Below are positions 1-9,501 of a stretch of DNA of 37,844 bases, one piece after another. Origin of the DNA: Sphaerochaeta sp. GTDB taxonomy: Bacteria > Spirochaetota > Spirochaetia > Sphaerochaetales > Sphaerochaetaceae. The position numbers were made by a program, and so were the translations under genes. The DNA is taken from the NCBI GenBank assembly GCA_004294855.1, contig SHOI01000008.1, positions 1 through 37,844 on the forward strand, read 5' to 3'. Numbering within the stretch: the first letter of the stretch is position 1; every line of letters begins with the position of its first letter. Under the pieces are notes generated by a model. It saw only the letters and a program-made list of their open reading frames with translations, made no database searches and was not told the origin of the DNA.

Positions 1-262
1 ATCCACGACAGAAAAATACCATTTTTCTTTTTCATTATCCCAGACAGATCGTATTCCCTTGTTTTCATACATGTGTATCTCGTTCATTCATTCCTCCCCG
101 GTGCAAGAATGCTGCCATCATCTTACCTTACTATGTGGTGACAATTCCGTGTTTGCTTGAAAGCATTGTACATTACATATTCCGGTGCGGCGGATCCTCC
201 AGTCCGGCGGAAAAATCAATTATGTTGATTTTGTAATAATCACGCAAGCATTATTATTTTAT

Positions 263-291
263 TTGACAAATAGGGTGAATATCTGTATATA
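263..291 (+). promoter_or_regulatory. Sigma70-type promoter for the RloA-like gene
   Basis: TTGACA (263-268), 17-nt spacer, TATATA (286-291), about 45 nt upstream of the 336 ATG. Confidence 0.7.
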
Positions 292-335
292 TAAAAAATG
301 GTTTTGCAGTAAACTTGCAAAATGGAGGTGTGTCT

Positions 336-1661
336 ATGTTGCTGGAATTCAGGATGAAGAACTATAAATCCTTCAAAGATGAATGCGTGTTCTCCATGAG
401 AGTTGCCCCGAAGCAGAAAGGGCTGGACTACAGTATCCTCACAGAGAAGATCGGGAGAAATGATCATAAGGCCTTGAGCTCGGCAGTTATTTACGGTCCC
501 AATGCCTCGGGTAAGACCAACATCATCGGGGCGATGGAGACGTTCAAGGAGATTGTGCTGCGCGGCAATATTCGAAATACCGAAGTGAAGAATTCTCCCA
601 ATGCCGCATCCTCCGTGCTTGAGTTGATCCCGAACAATACGCTTGATACCGCCGAGCCGGTGGATTTCTCCGTGATATTCACTGATCATGACCTTCTTTT
701 CGATTACTCGATTTCTCTTGATCTTGGGCGATTCTTGGAGCGGGATCATAAGCGGAAGGTGCTCAAGGAGACTCTTCGTGTCAATGATGTCACCCTCTTT
801 TCCCGTAATGATACAACACTTCAGGTGGGGGATATGAGGGGTGTTCAATCCTACTTGTTTCCAGCGTATGCGCAGAATGCCAAGAATGTAGCAGTCTTAG
901 CCGAAAGCAGTCTCAATAATGAAGAGCTGTTTCTTGCCAACGGATTCAAGACCATGTTCAGTTCAAAACTGGCCTTGATGATTGCCCAATGGATGGACAA
1001 AAACTTCGTGGTCATCTATCGGTCGGATTCAATGCAGTTGGTTCACAAGTTCTCAGAACCGAAGAAGCAATCGGTATTCATCGAGAAGACACTAAATGAT
1101 GCGGCAACCCTGTTTGGAGTCAATTCAAATGCTTTGGGTTACGTATTGGATGGAGAACATGAAGAAGCGCAGCTTTGCTCCATATTCAAGGGAGATGGCA
1201 AGGCTTCCGCCGTTCCCGTAGAACTGTTCGAATCTTTCGGAACGATCCGTTTCATCAACCTGTTTCCTCTCATCTTACAAACCTTGCGGAAAGGAGGTGT
1301 TCTGGTTGTTGATGAGTTTGATGCTTCCATCCACCCGATGGCGCTGATGAATATCATCACGGTGTTTCACAACGATGAGCTGAACACCAATAACGCCCAG
1401 CTGATATTCAATACCCACAATCCGATCTTTCTAAATTCCAATCTGTTCAGAAGGGATGAGATCAAGTTCGTGGATCGTGATGATGAGACTCATTGCAGCA
1501 TCCACTATTCCCTATCTGATTTCGGCACTGCGGGAGCGAAAGGGGTGAGGAAGGGTGAAGACTACATGAAGAACTATTTTGTGGATCGCTACGGGGCAAT
1601 CAAGAGCATCGATTTCGCCTCGGTCATAAAGAATTATTTGGAGAAGAACGAGGGAAGGTAG
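336..1661 (+). CDS. AAA ATPase, RloA/AbiLi-like (AAA_15/21 family)
   Basis: MLLEFRMKNYKSFKDE N-terminus; Walker A GPNASGKTN; Walker B GGVLVVDEFDASIHP. GGAGG at 324-328 supports the ATG at 336 over the TTG at 315. Confidence 0.85.
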   Translation: MLLEFRMKNYKSFKDECVFSMRVAPKQKGLDYSILTEKIGRNDHKALSSAVIYGPNASGKTNIIGAMETFKEIVLRGNIRNTEVKNSPNAASSVLELIPNNTLDTAEPVDFSVIFTDHDLLFDYSISLDLGRFLERDHKRKVLKETLRVNDVTLFSRNDTTLQVGDMRGVQSYLFPAYAQNAKNVAVLAESSLNNEELFLANGFKTMFSSKLALMIAQWMDKNFVVIYRSDSMQLVHKFSEPKKQSVFIEKTLNDAATLFGVNSNALGYVLDGEHEEAQLCSIFKGDGKASAVPVELFESFGTIRFINLFPLILQTLRKGGVLVVDEFDASIHPMALMNIITVFHNDELNTNNAQLIFNTHNPIFLNSNLFRRDEIKFVDRDDETHCSIHYSLSDFGTAGAKGVRKGEDYMKNYFVDRYGAIKSIDFASVIKNYLEKNEGR

Positions 1662-1664
1662 GCA

Positions 1665-2330
1665 ATGATGAAAGAATCTAAACGATTCCACTTCTCGGTC
1701 GAGGGTGAGACGGAATATTGGTACTTGAAATGGTTAAGCAAAAGTATCAATGCTTCGCCGGATGCCAAATTCAAATCTTCGTTCGACTGCAAGATTGAAA
1801 AAGATCCTCTATCCCGAGCCAAGGGTATCAGCATTTTGGGGGAGACGGAGATTTTTCACATATTCGACCGTGAAAGCGAGGAACCGGGGCATGTGCGGCA
1901 ATTTGATATGACCTTGAGACGTATGAAGGAAGCGGAAGGTATTGGAAAGACCATCACCTATACGCTCGGATACAGCAATCTTGCTTTCGATCTATGGATG
2001 GTGCTTCATAAATCGGACTGCACCGGATTCTTGAATTATCGACACCAGTATCTGAATCCGATAAACAGTGCATATCAGGAATGCTTCTCAAGTATGGATG
2101 AGTATAAGAGGGAAGGTAACTTCAAAAGGTTGTTGGCACAACTGACACTGGATGATGTACGTTCAGCAATCAACAGGGCTGATGGAATCATGGAGATGCA
2201 TAGAAGAAATGGGAGGCCTGAGCAACGATATGGCAAGTATAGGTACTATACGATCAATCCCTCCCTCTCGATTGGAGATGTAGTGAAAAGTATCTTCAAA
2301 CAATGCAAAATTCCTCCATATGATAGATAG
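1665..2330 (+). CDS. RloB-like (AbiLii-like) protein, putative Toprim-related nuclease
   Basis: N-terminal FSVEGETEYWYLKWL (EGxTE motif), later HIFDRE; starts 3 nt after the RloA-like stop. Confidence 0.75.
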   Translation: MMKESKRFHFSVEGETEYWYLKWLSKSINASPDAKFKSSFDCKIEKDPLSRAKGISILGETEIFHIFDRESEEPGHVRQFDMTLRRMKEAEGIGKTITYTLGYSNLAFDLWMVLHKSDCTGFLNYRHQYLNPINSAYQECFSSMDEYKREGNFKRLLAQLTLDDVRSAINRADGIMEMHRRNGRPEQRYGKYRYYTINPSLSIGDVVKSIFKQCKIPPYDR

Positions 2331-2572
2331 CGCCAGATTTTTTCAATGATGTTGTGTTTCTACCGATCCGAGATTGCTTCATCCATTCTGTTTTTGCTCA
2401 TCATGCGGACTGCTAATTAAAAAGGATGGTAGTGTCGAGAATAGATCCCAGCTGGATTTCATCGCTCTTATAGGCCTTTCAACCCCCCTCCTTCGGGGTT
2501 TGGATCCTCTGTCCTCTGTTGTCATTATTTCATATTTGCGGTAAAACAAAGGAAATAAGAGGAGTCATGTTC

Positions 2573-4042
2573 ATGCAAGTACGCGTGCGGTACGCGCCTT
2601 CTCCGACCGGATTGCAGCATATCGGCGGAATCAGGACAGCGTTGTTCAATTATTTCTTTGCCCGCTCACAAAAAGGCTCGTTCATTCTACGCATTGAGGA
2701 TACCGATCAGGAGCGCTACTCGACCGAAGCGCTGGATGACCTCTACGCCACCTTGGAGTGGCTCGGCATCGAGTATGATGAAGGACCGATCAAAGGCGGA
2801 CCCTTTGCTCCGTATGTTCAGAGCGAGCGCTTCGACATCTATGAAACGTATGCCAAAAAGCTCGTTGAAGACGGCAAGGCATACTACTGCTACTGCAGCC
2901 CCGAGCGCTTGGAACGGGTCAGGAAAGAGCAGCAGGAGGCCAAGAGCCAATATCAGGGATATGATCGTCACTGCAGGAACTTAAGCAGTGAAGAGCGCTT
3001 GGCGTATGAAGAACAGGGGATCAGGCCGGTCATCCGCCTCAAAGTCCCCACCGAGGGAAAGACGAGCTTTGAAGACATCCTGATGGGTACGATTACCCGC
3101 AGGAACAGCGATGTGTCCCCCGATCCGGTGCTGTTAAAGAGCGACGGGTTTCCGACCTACCACCTTGCGAACGTCATCGACGACCACATGATGGAGATCA
3201 CCCACATCATGCGCGCTCAGGAGTGGATTCCCTCCGGACCCTTGCACATCCTCCTCTATGAAGCGTTCGGCTGGGAGCCGCCGAAGTACTGCCACCTGCC
3301 GATGGTGATGGGCAAGGACGGGCAGAAGCTCTCCAAACGCCACGGTTCGACCGCGGTGGCGGAGTTCAGAAAAGAAGGCTATCTTCCCGAAGCGCTCCTG
3401 AACTACGTGTCCCTCGTCGGCTGGTCGTACGACGGAACCCGGGAGTTCTTCACGAAGGAGGAGCTGGAAGAGCTCTTCAGCCTGGAGAAGATCAACAAGG
3501 CTCCCGGAGTCTTCGACTACAAGAAGCTCGACTGGTTCAACGGCCAATACATCCGCATGAAGAGCGATGAAGAGCTCTTGGATCTGTTGATGCCGTATCT
3601 GGCGGAGACGGGGTGGCCCTTGACCGACCGAGCGAAGCTGCTGCATCTGACCGCGGTTGCGAAAGAGCGGCTGAAAGTCCTCAGCGACATCACCGGCCTG
3701 GCTCGTTTTCTCTTTGAAGAGCCCGCGTGGGATGACCTTTCAATCTTCGCCGCGAAGGGCGTCGAGCTTCCGTTGGCCCATACCGCCCTTGAGCGTGCTT
3801 ATACAGTGCTCCTTAGCGGCTTGGAAGCAAAGAAAGAGCAAAGCGTGATCGAAGAGGAGCTCGCCCAATTGGCGAAGGATCTTGGGATGAAGGTCAACGG
3901 GGTGTTTCAGCCCCTTCGGGTCGCGATCACCGGCAGCACGGTCAGTCTGCCCCTCTTCGACTCGATCGAGCTGCTCGGCTTTGACCACACGATGAACCGA
4001 ATACAAGACGCACTGAACGTGCTGAAGAAAGGAATTGAATAA
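2573..4042 (+). CDS. gltX: Glutamyl-tRNA synthetase
   Basis: MQVRVRYAPSPTGLQHIGGIRTALFNY; KLSKRHG motif. In-frame ATG at 2567 is an alternative start; SD spacing favours 2573. Confidence 0.95.
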   Translation: MQVRVRYAPSPTGLQHIGGIRTALFNYFFARSQKGSFILRIEDTDQERYSTEALDDLYATLEWLGIEYDEGPIKGGPFAPYVQSERFDIYETYAKKLVEDGKAYYCYCSPERLERVRKEQQEAKSQYQGYDRHCRNLSSEERLAYEEQGIRPVIRLKVPTEGKTSFEDILMGTITRRNSDVSPDPVLLKSDGFPTYHLANVIDDHMMEITHIMRAQEWIPSGPLHILLYEAFGWEPPKYCHLPMVMGKDGQKLSKRHGSTAVAEFRKEGYLPEALLNYVSLVGWSYDGTREFFTKEELEELFSLEKINKAPGVFDYKKLDWFNGQYIRMKSDEELLDLLMPYLAETGWPLTDRAKLLHLTAVAKERLKVLSDITGLARFLFEEPAWDDLSIFAAKGVELPLAHTALERAYTVLLSGLEAKKEQSVIEEELAQLAKDLGMKVNGVFQPLRVAITGSTVSLPLFDSIELLGFDHTMNRIQDALNVLKKGIE

Positions 4043-4043
4043 G

Positions 4044-5375
4044 ATGGCAGAAGTTACGTTAGAGAAAATCGTATCACTCAGCAAGCGACGGGGATTTGTC
4101 TTCCAATCGAGCGAAATCTATGGCGGCTTGAACGGCGCCTACGATTACGGACCGCTCGGAGTGCAGCTGAAAAATAATATCCGCGATCTGTGGTGGAAGG
4201 AGATGACCCAGATCCACGAGGACATCGTCGGGCTGGACGCATCGATCCTCATGCACCCCCGCGTCTGGGAAGCAAGCGGCCACGTGGCGAACTTCAGCGA
4301 CCCGATGGTCGATTGCAAACAGTGTAAAAGCCGCTTCCGAACCGATCAGATCGATCTTGCGGCGGCGTGCCCGGTGTGTGGAACCAAGGATTCCTTCACC
4401 GAACCGCGGAACTTCAACCTGATGTTCTCCACCCATATCGGAGCAGCCAGCGATGCCGGCTCCCTGATTTACCTGCGTCCGGAAACCGCCCAGGGAATCT
4501 ACACCGAATTCAAAAACGTCGTCTCATCCTCCCGGGTGAAGATCCCCTTCGGAATCGCCCAGGTGGGAAAAGCGTTCCGCAACGAAATCACCACCAGGCA
4601 CTTCATCTTCCGCTCCGTCGAGTTCGAACAGATGGAGATGCAGTGGTTCTGCGCCCCCGGTACGGACGATGAGTGGTTCGAGTATTGGAAAGCCCAGCGG
4701 TTCGCGTTCTACGAGAGACTGGGAATCCGGAAGAGCCACCTCCGCTGGCACCAGCACGGAAAGGACGAGCTGGCGTTCTACGCCAAGGACGCGTACGATA
4801 TCCAGTACCTCTTCCCGATGGGGTGGCAGGAGCTGGAAGGGGTGCACAACCGAACCGACTACGACCTTTCCCAACATCAGGAGTTCAGCGGAAAAGACCA
4901 GACGTACCTCGACCCGGTGACCAACGAACGCTACATTCCCTACGTGGTGGAGACCAGCGCCGGTCTGACCCGTAACGTGCTCATGGTTCTCAGCGACGCA
5001 TATGAGGAGGAAACCCTGGAGGACGGTGAAACGCGGACGGTTCTGCGCTTCCACCCGGATATCGCCCCGGTGACGGTCGCCGTGCTTCCCTTGGTGAAGA
5101 AGGACGGGATCGCCGAAGTTGCGAAAGAGCTGGAGCTCTCCCTCCGCGAAGAGTACACCACCTTCTTCGATCTCAGCGGAGCGATCGGGCGCCGCTATCG
5201 CCGGATGGATGAGATCGGAACCCCCTATTGCATCACCGTGGATTATCAGAGTCTGGATGACAGGACGGTGACGCTGCGCTATCGCGATTCGATGGAGCAG
5301 GTGCGGATTGGAATGGATGAGATCGTTTCGGCGATCAAGGAAGCGAACAAGAACTACAAGCGAGTGGAGAAGTAA
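4044..5375 (+). CDS. glyQS: Glycyl-tRNA synthetase (homodimeric type)
   Basis: KRRGFVFQSSEIYGGLNGAYDYGPLGVQLKNNIRDLWW; class II motifs (YLRPETAQGIYTEFKN, GKAFRNEITTRHFIFRSVEFEQMEMQWF). Confidence 0.95.
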   Translation: MAEVTLEKIVSLSKRRGFVFQSSEIYGGLNGAYDYGPLGVQLKNNIRDLWWKEMTQIHEDIVGLDASILMHPRVWEASGHVANFSDPMVDCKQCKSRFRTDQIDLAAACPVCGTKDSFTEPRNFNLMFSTHIGAASDAGSLIYLRPETAQGIYTEFKNVVSSSRVKIPFGIAQVGKAFRNEITTRHFIFRSVEFEQMEMQWFCAPGTDDEWFEYWKAQRFAFYERLGIRKSHLRWHQHGKDELAFYAKDAYDIQYLFPMGWQELEGVHNRTDYDLSQHQEFSGKDQTYLDPVTNERYIPYVVETSAGLTRNVLMVLSDAYEEETLEDGETRTVLRFHPDIAPVTVAVLPLVKKDGIAEVAKELELSLREEYTTFFDLSGAIGRRYRRMDEIGTPYCITVDYQSLDDRTVTLRYRDSMEQVRIGMDEIVSAIKEANKNYKRVEK

Positions 5376-5376
5376 G

Positions 5377-6636
5377 ATGAACAGTGCCCTGCAAACCCTC
5401 TTCGATCGGGGATTTATCAAAGCGTGCACCAACCTGGAAGGGTTGAGCGACTTGATGGACAAGGAATCGGTCCGGATGTACGTCGGGGTGGATGCGACCG
5501 GCAAAAGCCTGCACATCGGCCACATGGTTCCCTTCTTCGCCCTCCACCACCTGCAGAAAGCGGGGCATCAGCCGATCGCGCTTGTCGGCGGCGGAACCAC
5601 CATGATCGGGGATCCCTCCGGCAAGAGCGAAATGCGCAAGATGCTCAGCAAGGAAGAGATCCTCTCCAACAGCGAATCGATGAAATCCCAGCTTCAGACC
5701 GTCGTCGATTTCTCCGAACATCCTGGGGAAGGAATGGGCAGGGCGATGATGCTCAACAACGCCGATTGGCTGACCGAGCTCAACTACATCGATTTTCTCA
5801 GGGAGATCGGCCGCCACTTCTCCGTCAACCGGATGCTCTCCTTTGAAGCGTACAAGCAGCGGATGGAGCGGGGACTTTCCTTCATCGAGTTCAACTACCA
5901 GCTCCTTCAATCCTATGATTTCTACATCCTCAATAAAGAGCATGATTGCCGCCTCCAGGTGGGCGGGGATGACCAGTGGGGGAATATCGTCAGCGGAGTG
6001 GAGCTGATCCGCAAGATGGGCGGGCCGGAATGCTTCGGCCTTACCTTCAACCTGATCACTCGAGCGGACGGACATAAGATGGGCAAGAGTGAAAAGGGGG
6101 CGGTCTTTCTGGATCCCGAGCTTTACAGCCCCTATGACTTCTACCAATACTGGCGAAACGTCAATGACGAGGATACGATCAGGTTCCTCAAGCTCTTCAC
6201 CTTCCTCTCCCTGGAAGAGATTGCGACCTACGAGAAAGAGGGCGTGAACATCAACGATGCGAAAGAGCGCCTTGCGTATGAGCAGACGAAGATCATTCAC
6301 GGGGAAGAAGAAGCGAATAAAGCCCGCACCGCGGCGTTGGCGTTCTTCGGCTCCAAGGCCGACACGCTCGAGAACCGGGATGGGATGCCTTCAATCACCA
6401 TCGCCATGAGTGAACTGGAAACAGGAATCGGAGTGCTTGAGCTCTTTGCCCGAACCGACCTTGCTTCAACGAACAGCGAAGCCCGCCGCCTCGTCCAGGG
6501 CGGGGGAGCGTGGATCGGGGATCAAAAAGTCGACGATCCGCGGGCGGTCATCGACCCGTCGTTCCTCGACGAGCACGACGAGCTGATTCTGCGGAGCGGA
6601 AAGAAACGGTACTTCAGAGTCATCGTCGAACGATGA
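5377..6636 (+). CDS. tyrS: Tyrosyl-tRNA synthetase
   Basis: YVGVDATGKSLHIGHMVPFF (HIGH); KMGKSEKGAVFLDP (KMSKS-like); C-terminal S4-like region. Confidence 0.95.
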   Translation: MNSALQTLFDRGFIKACTNLEGLSDLMDKESVRMYVGVDATGKSLHIGHMVPFFALHHLQKAGHQPIALVGGGTTMIGDPSGKSEMRKMLSKEEILSNSESMKSQLQTVVDFSEHPGEGMGRAMMLNNADWLTELNYIDFLREIGRHFSVNRMLSFEAYKQRMERGLSFIEFNYQLLQSYDFYILNKEHDCRLQVGGDDQWGNIVSGVELIRKMGGPECFGLTFNLITRADGHKMGKSEKGAVFLDPELYSPYDFYQYWRNVNDEDTIRFLKLFTFLSLEEIATYEKEGVNINDAKERLAYEQTKIIHGEEEANKARTAALAFFGSKADTLENRDGMPSITIAMSELETGIGVLELFARTDLASTNSEARRLVQGGGAWIGDQKVDDPRAVIDPSFLDEHDELILRSGKKRYFRVIVER

Positions 6637-6649
6637 GAAGGAGCGAGAT

Positions 6650-7588
6650 ATGAAAAAGTATGTTCTCATGCTTATTGCGATATTGGTGATCGCCGTAGGC
6701 CTCTTCGGCCAGCCGATCCGGGAAGCCGACCCGGGGACGATCCGCCTTGGCGTGATGGCCGGCCCCACCGGATTCTCGTCGGCCGGACTGGATCAGCCGG
6801 ATGTCGAGCTTCAGGTGTTTCCCTCGCCAAACGAGGTGATCGCACGCTTGGCCAACGGCGAACTGGACATGGCGGCTCTTCCGACGAACGTCGCTGCGAA
6901 CCTCTACAACAAAGGGGTCGAAATCCGTCTCGCCGCGGTCATCGGCAACGGGATGCTTTCCCTGATCTCTTCGAAGGGAAGTACGGATGTCGAGGACCTG
7001 TATGGAGCGACGCTCCATCTGCCCGGAGCGGGCTCCACCCCCGACCAGATGGCGCGGATGCTGCTTGCATGGGCGGGTCTTGTTGAAGGAAAGGATATCT
7101 TTTTCGATTACTCGGTGGCGGCCCCCGCTCAGCTGGCCCAGCTTCTGATCGCCGGCAAGGTCGACTACGCTCTCCTGCCGCAACCCTTTGTCTCGATGGT
7201 GCTCAATCGAAGCGCCCAAGCCACTCAACTGTTGGATGTCCAAGAGCTGTACGCCGAATTGACCGGGAGTCCGACCTATCCGATGAGCGTCCTCGTGGTC
7301 AGCGAAAAGTTCGCCTCGACCTATCCTGCGAGCTTCAGAAAAGTGCTGAACGGCTACAAGGATTCGGTGAACTGGGTGAACGGCAATCCCGACTTGGCCG
7401 CCCGGAAGATCGAAGAGCTTGGAATCATGGCCAAAGCGCTTGCTCAAAGCGCGATCCCCCACTGCAATCTGGTGTATGTCCCGGCAAGCGAAGCGAAGAG
7501 TGCGGTAACGTTCTACTTCGAGCAACTGTATAGCCTCGATCCCGCTTCGATCGGCGGCAGCGTACCGGGAAGCGAACTGTATCTGTAG
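6650..7588 (+). CDS. ABC transporter substrate-binding protein (NMT1/SsuA/THI5-like)
   Basis: Hydrophobic N-terminal signal; periplasmic binding fold pattern (GELDMAALPTNVAANLYNKG); followed by permease and ATPase genes. Confidence 0.8.
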   Translation: MKKYVLMLIAILVIAVGLFGQPIREADPGTIRLGVMAGPTGFSSAGLDQPDVELQVFPSPNEVIARLANGELDMAALPTNVAANLYNKGVEIRLAAVIGNGMLSLISSKGSTDVEDLYGATLHLPGAGSTPDQMARMLLAWAGLVEGKDIFFDYSVAAPAQLAQLLIAGKVDYALLPQPFVSMVLNRSAQATQLLDVQELYAELTGSPTYPMSVLVVSEKFASTYPASFRKVLNGYKDSVNWVNGNPDLAARKIEELGIMAKALAQSAIPHCNLVYVPASEAKSAVTFYFEQLYSLDPASIGGSVPGSELYL

Positions 7589-7596
7589 GTGATTTG

Positions 7597-8388
7597 ATGA
7601 GCAGGACCAGGCGAAATCTGATTCTTCTCTTCTCTTCGCTTGGTCTTCTCCTGCTGTGGCAGGGGATTGCAAAGAGTGTGGAGATCCCCGTGATCATGCC
7701 CTCGCTCGGGCCGATCGTTCGTGCGCTGGGTGAATTGGCCTCGGGCCCCGCTTTTTCCGCAAACCTGTTGGCCACGATTCTCCGGGCGATCCGCTCTTTT
7801 CTCATCATCGTCATCACCGGCACGGTTCTCGGTCTGATCGGAGGACGCAATCAAACGGTTTCGCTGATTCTTAAACCATTTGTTACCACCCTCAAGGCGA
7901 CGCCGGTGATGAGCGTAATCCTGCTTGCGTTCATCTGGTTCTCCAGTGGGAGCGTGCCGCTCTTTTCCGCATTTCTGATGGGCTTCCCCGTGATGTACCT
8001 CCAGATCAAACACGGCGTGAAGCAGTTGGATCCCAACCTCGGGGAGATGTGCGACCTGTATGATGTCCCGCCGAAGACGAAGCTCTTCTACTACACTCTA
8101 CCATCCCTCGCCCCGTGGTTCGTCGCCGGAAGCCGGGCGACCTTGTCGATGATCTGGAAGGTGGTCATCGCTGCCGAAGTGCTCACCGTTCCCCGCCATG
8201 GGGTCGGTTCGCGGATGCAGCTTGCCCAAGTCCAGCTTCAGACCGACGTGGTGCTCTCCTGGACGCTGGTGGCGATCGCGCTCACTGCTCTGGGAGATCT
8301 GTTCTTCGAGGGCGTCGTGTCCGTAGTGGCCAAGACTCGTTCAACCGTCCAGCGAAGGAGGGTCGATGCGCTTCTCAAACGTTTCTAA
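7597..8388 (+). CDS. ABC transporter permease (SsuC/TauC-like)
   Basis: Several hydrophobic segments; EAA-type loop region; located between SBP and ATPase genes. Confidence 0.85.
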   Translation: MSRTRRNLILLFSSLGLLLLWQGIAKSVEIPVIMPSLGPIVRALGELASGPAFSANLLATILRAIRSFLIIVITGTVLGLIGGRNQTVSLILKPFVTTLKATPVMSVILLAFIWFSSGSVPLFSAFLMGFPVMYLQIKHGVKQLDPNLGEMCDLYDVPPKTKLFYYTLPSLAPWFVAGSRATLSMIWKVVIAAEVLTVPRHGVGSRMQLAQVQLQTDVVLSWTLVAIALTALGDLFFEGVVSVVAKTRSTVQRRRVDALLKRF

Positions 8389-9067
8389 GGCGTATGGCGA
8401 TCATGTCGTCTTTGATCGCTTCTCCTTCGCTCTCGATCCGAAAACGATCATGAGCGTCGTCGGCCCCTCGGGCGGCGGAAAGACGACGCTTTTGCGGTTG
8501 GCCGCCGGTCTTGTCGAACCGGACGGCGGAACGGTGGAAAAAGATGAGGGGAAGGTGAGCTTCCTCTTTCAGGAACCGAGGCTGCTTCCCCATGTGAACG
8601 TCTGGGCGAATGTCGAGATAACGCTCCGGGCGTTCTATGAACAGGAGGAGCGGACCCGGATCGCTCTTCACTACCTTGAACTTGCCGAGATGAAGGAAAG
8701 CCTTCACCTCTATCCCCATGAACTCAGCGGCGGGATGCGCCAGCGGGTCGCAATCGCCCGGGCGTTCGCCCATCCGGCGGAGCTGATGCTGTTGGATGAA
8801 CCCTTCCAGAGCCTGGACATCCGCCTCAGGATGCACCTCATCAAAGCGTTTCTTACCCTATGGGAGGAGGAGAAGCGAACCACGATCTTCGTCACCCATG
8901 ACACCAAGGAGGCGGTTCTCATCGGTGACCGAGTTCTTTGCCTGGGCGATCCACACACCCCGCGGATGGATGAACAGATAAAAATCCCCCGCACTGCGAG
9001 GGATATTCATGATCCTGTTTTGATGGCTCTTGAAGCCAAGCTCTTCGGATTGTTGACCCGGTTTTAA
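8366..9067 (+). CDS. ABC transporter ATP-binding protein
   Basis: Walker A GPSGGGKTT; signature LSGGMRQRVAIARAF; Walker B LMLLDEPF; overlaps the permease gene by 23 nt. Confidence 0.95.
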   Translation: MRFSNVSKAYGDHVVFDRFSFALDPKTIMSVVGPSGGGKTTLLRLAAGLVEPDGGTVEKDEGKVSFLFQEPRLLPHVNVWANVEITLRAFYEQEERTRIALHYLELAEMKESLHLYPHELSGGMRQRVAIARAFAHPAELMLLDEPFQSLDIRLRMHLIKAFLTLWEEEKRTTIFVTHDTKEAVLIGDRVLCLGDPHTPRMDEQIKIPRTARDIHDPVLMALEAKLFGLLTRF

Positions 9068-9450
9068 AGCACGAACTTCCAAAGCCCATGGAGGTTGCAG
9101 TACTCATACACTGCGACCGCCTTGTCGTTCGCATCGATCGTGAACGTCGCATGGGGCTTGGAACCGACCTGGAGATCGGCCCGAAGACCGCCGTTCTTCG
9201 TCTCGACGTAGATGAAGGGGATATGGTGCTCGGCGACCATCGGGTGCTCGACGCTGCCGACATCGACCGTCAACCGATTTCCCTCGACCTTCACGACGGG
9301 GACGTGCTTCTCCTGGGCGGCATCCTGGGTGTTCGCCTTCAGTGCGACCATCTCTTCACCACAGCATACGAGCGGCGGACCCATATCATAGTCCTTGCGC
9401 GCCACGTTGCCGCAGCGTTTGCATCGATAAAACACTACTTCTTTTTTCAT
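9064..9450 (-). CDS. Desulfoferrodoxin / superoxide reductase (2Fe type)
   Basis: FYRCKRCGNVA...LVCCGEEM (four desulforedoxin-type Cys); EKHVPVV, SVEHPMVAEHHIPFIYV and YEYCNLHGLWKF. Confidence 0.93.
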   Translation of the reverse strand: MKKEVVFYRCKRCGNVARKDYDMGPPLVCCGEEMVALKANTQDAAQEKHVPVVKVEGNRLTVDVGSVEHPMVAEHHIPFIYVETKNGGLRADLQVGSKPHATFTIDANDKAVAVYEYCNLHGLWKFVL

Positions 9451-9470
9451 TGCGTATCTCCTTGCTTCTT

Positions 9471-9500
9471 ATCATACCCTATAGGTATATCCTTATACAA
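9471..9500 (-). promoter_or_regulatory. Putative promoter for superoxide reductase with an inverted repeat in the spacer
   Basis: Minus strand TTGTAT - N18 - TATGAT; inverted repeat ATACC-CTATA-GGTAT at 9474-9488. Confidence 0.45.
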
Positions 9501-9501
9501 C

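Noticed and set aside
185-367. 60-aa ORF upstream of RloA
   Set aside because: It overlaps the promoter and RloA start, has no SD and no recognisable feature.
2331-2572. T-box riboswitch upstream of the synthetase cluster
   Set aside because: I found no T-box consensus sequence and no convincing antiterminator. AACCCC...GGGGTT at about 2481-2501 is a weak hairpin, possibly the RloB terminator.
6650-9067. Assigning a specific substrate (thiamin precursor, taurine, nitrate) to the ABC importer
   Set aside because: The binding protein belongs to a broad family, and no riboswitch or biosynthetic neighbour supports a substrate.
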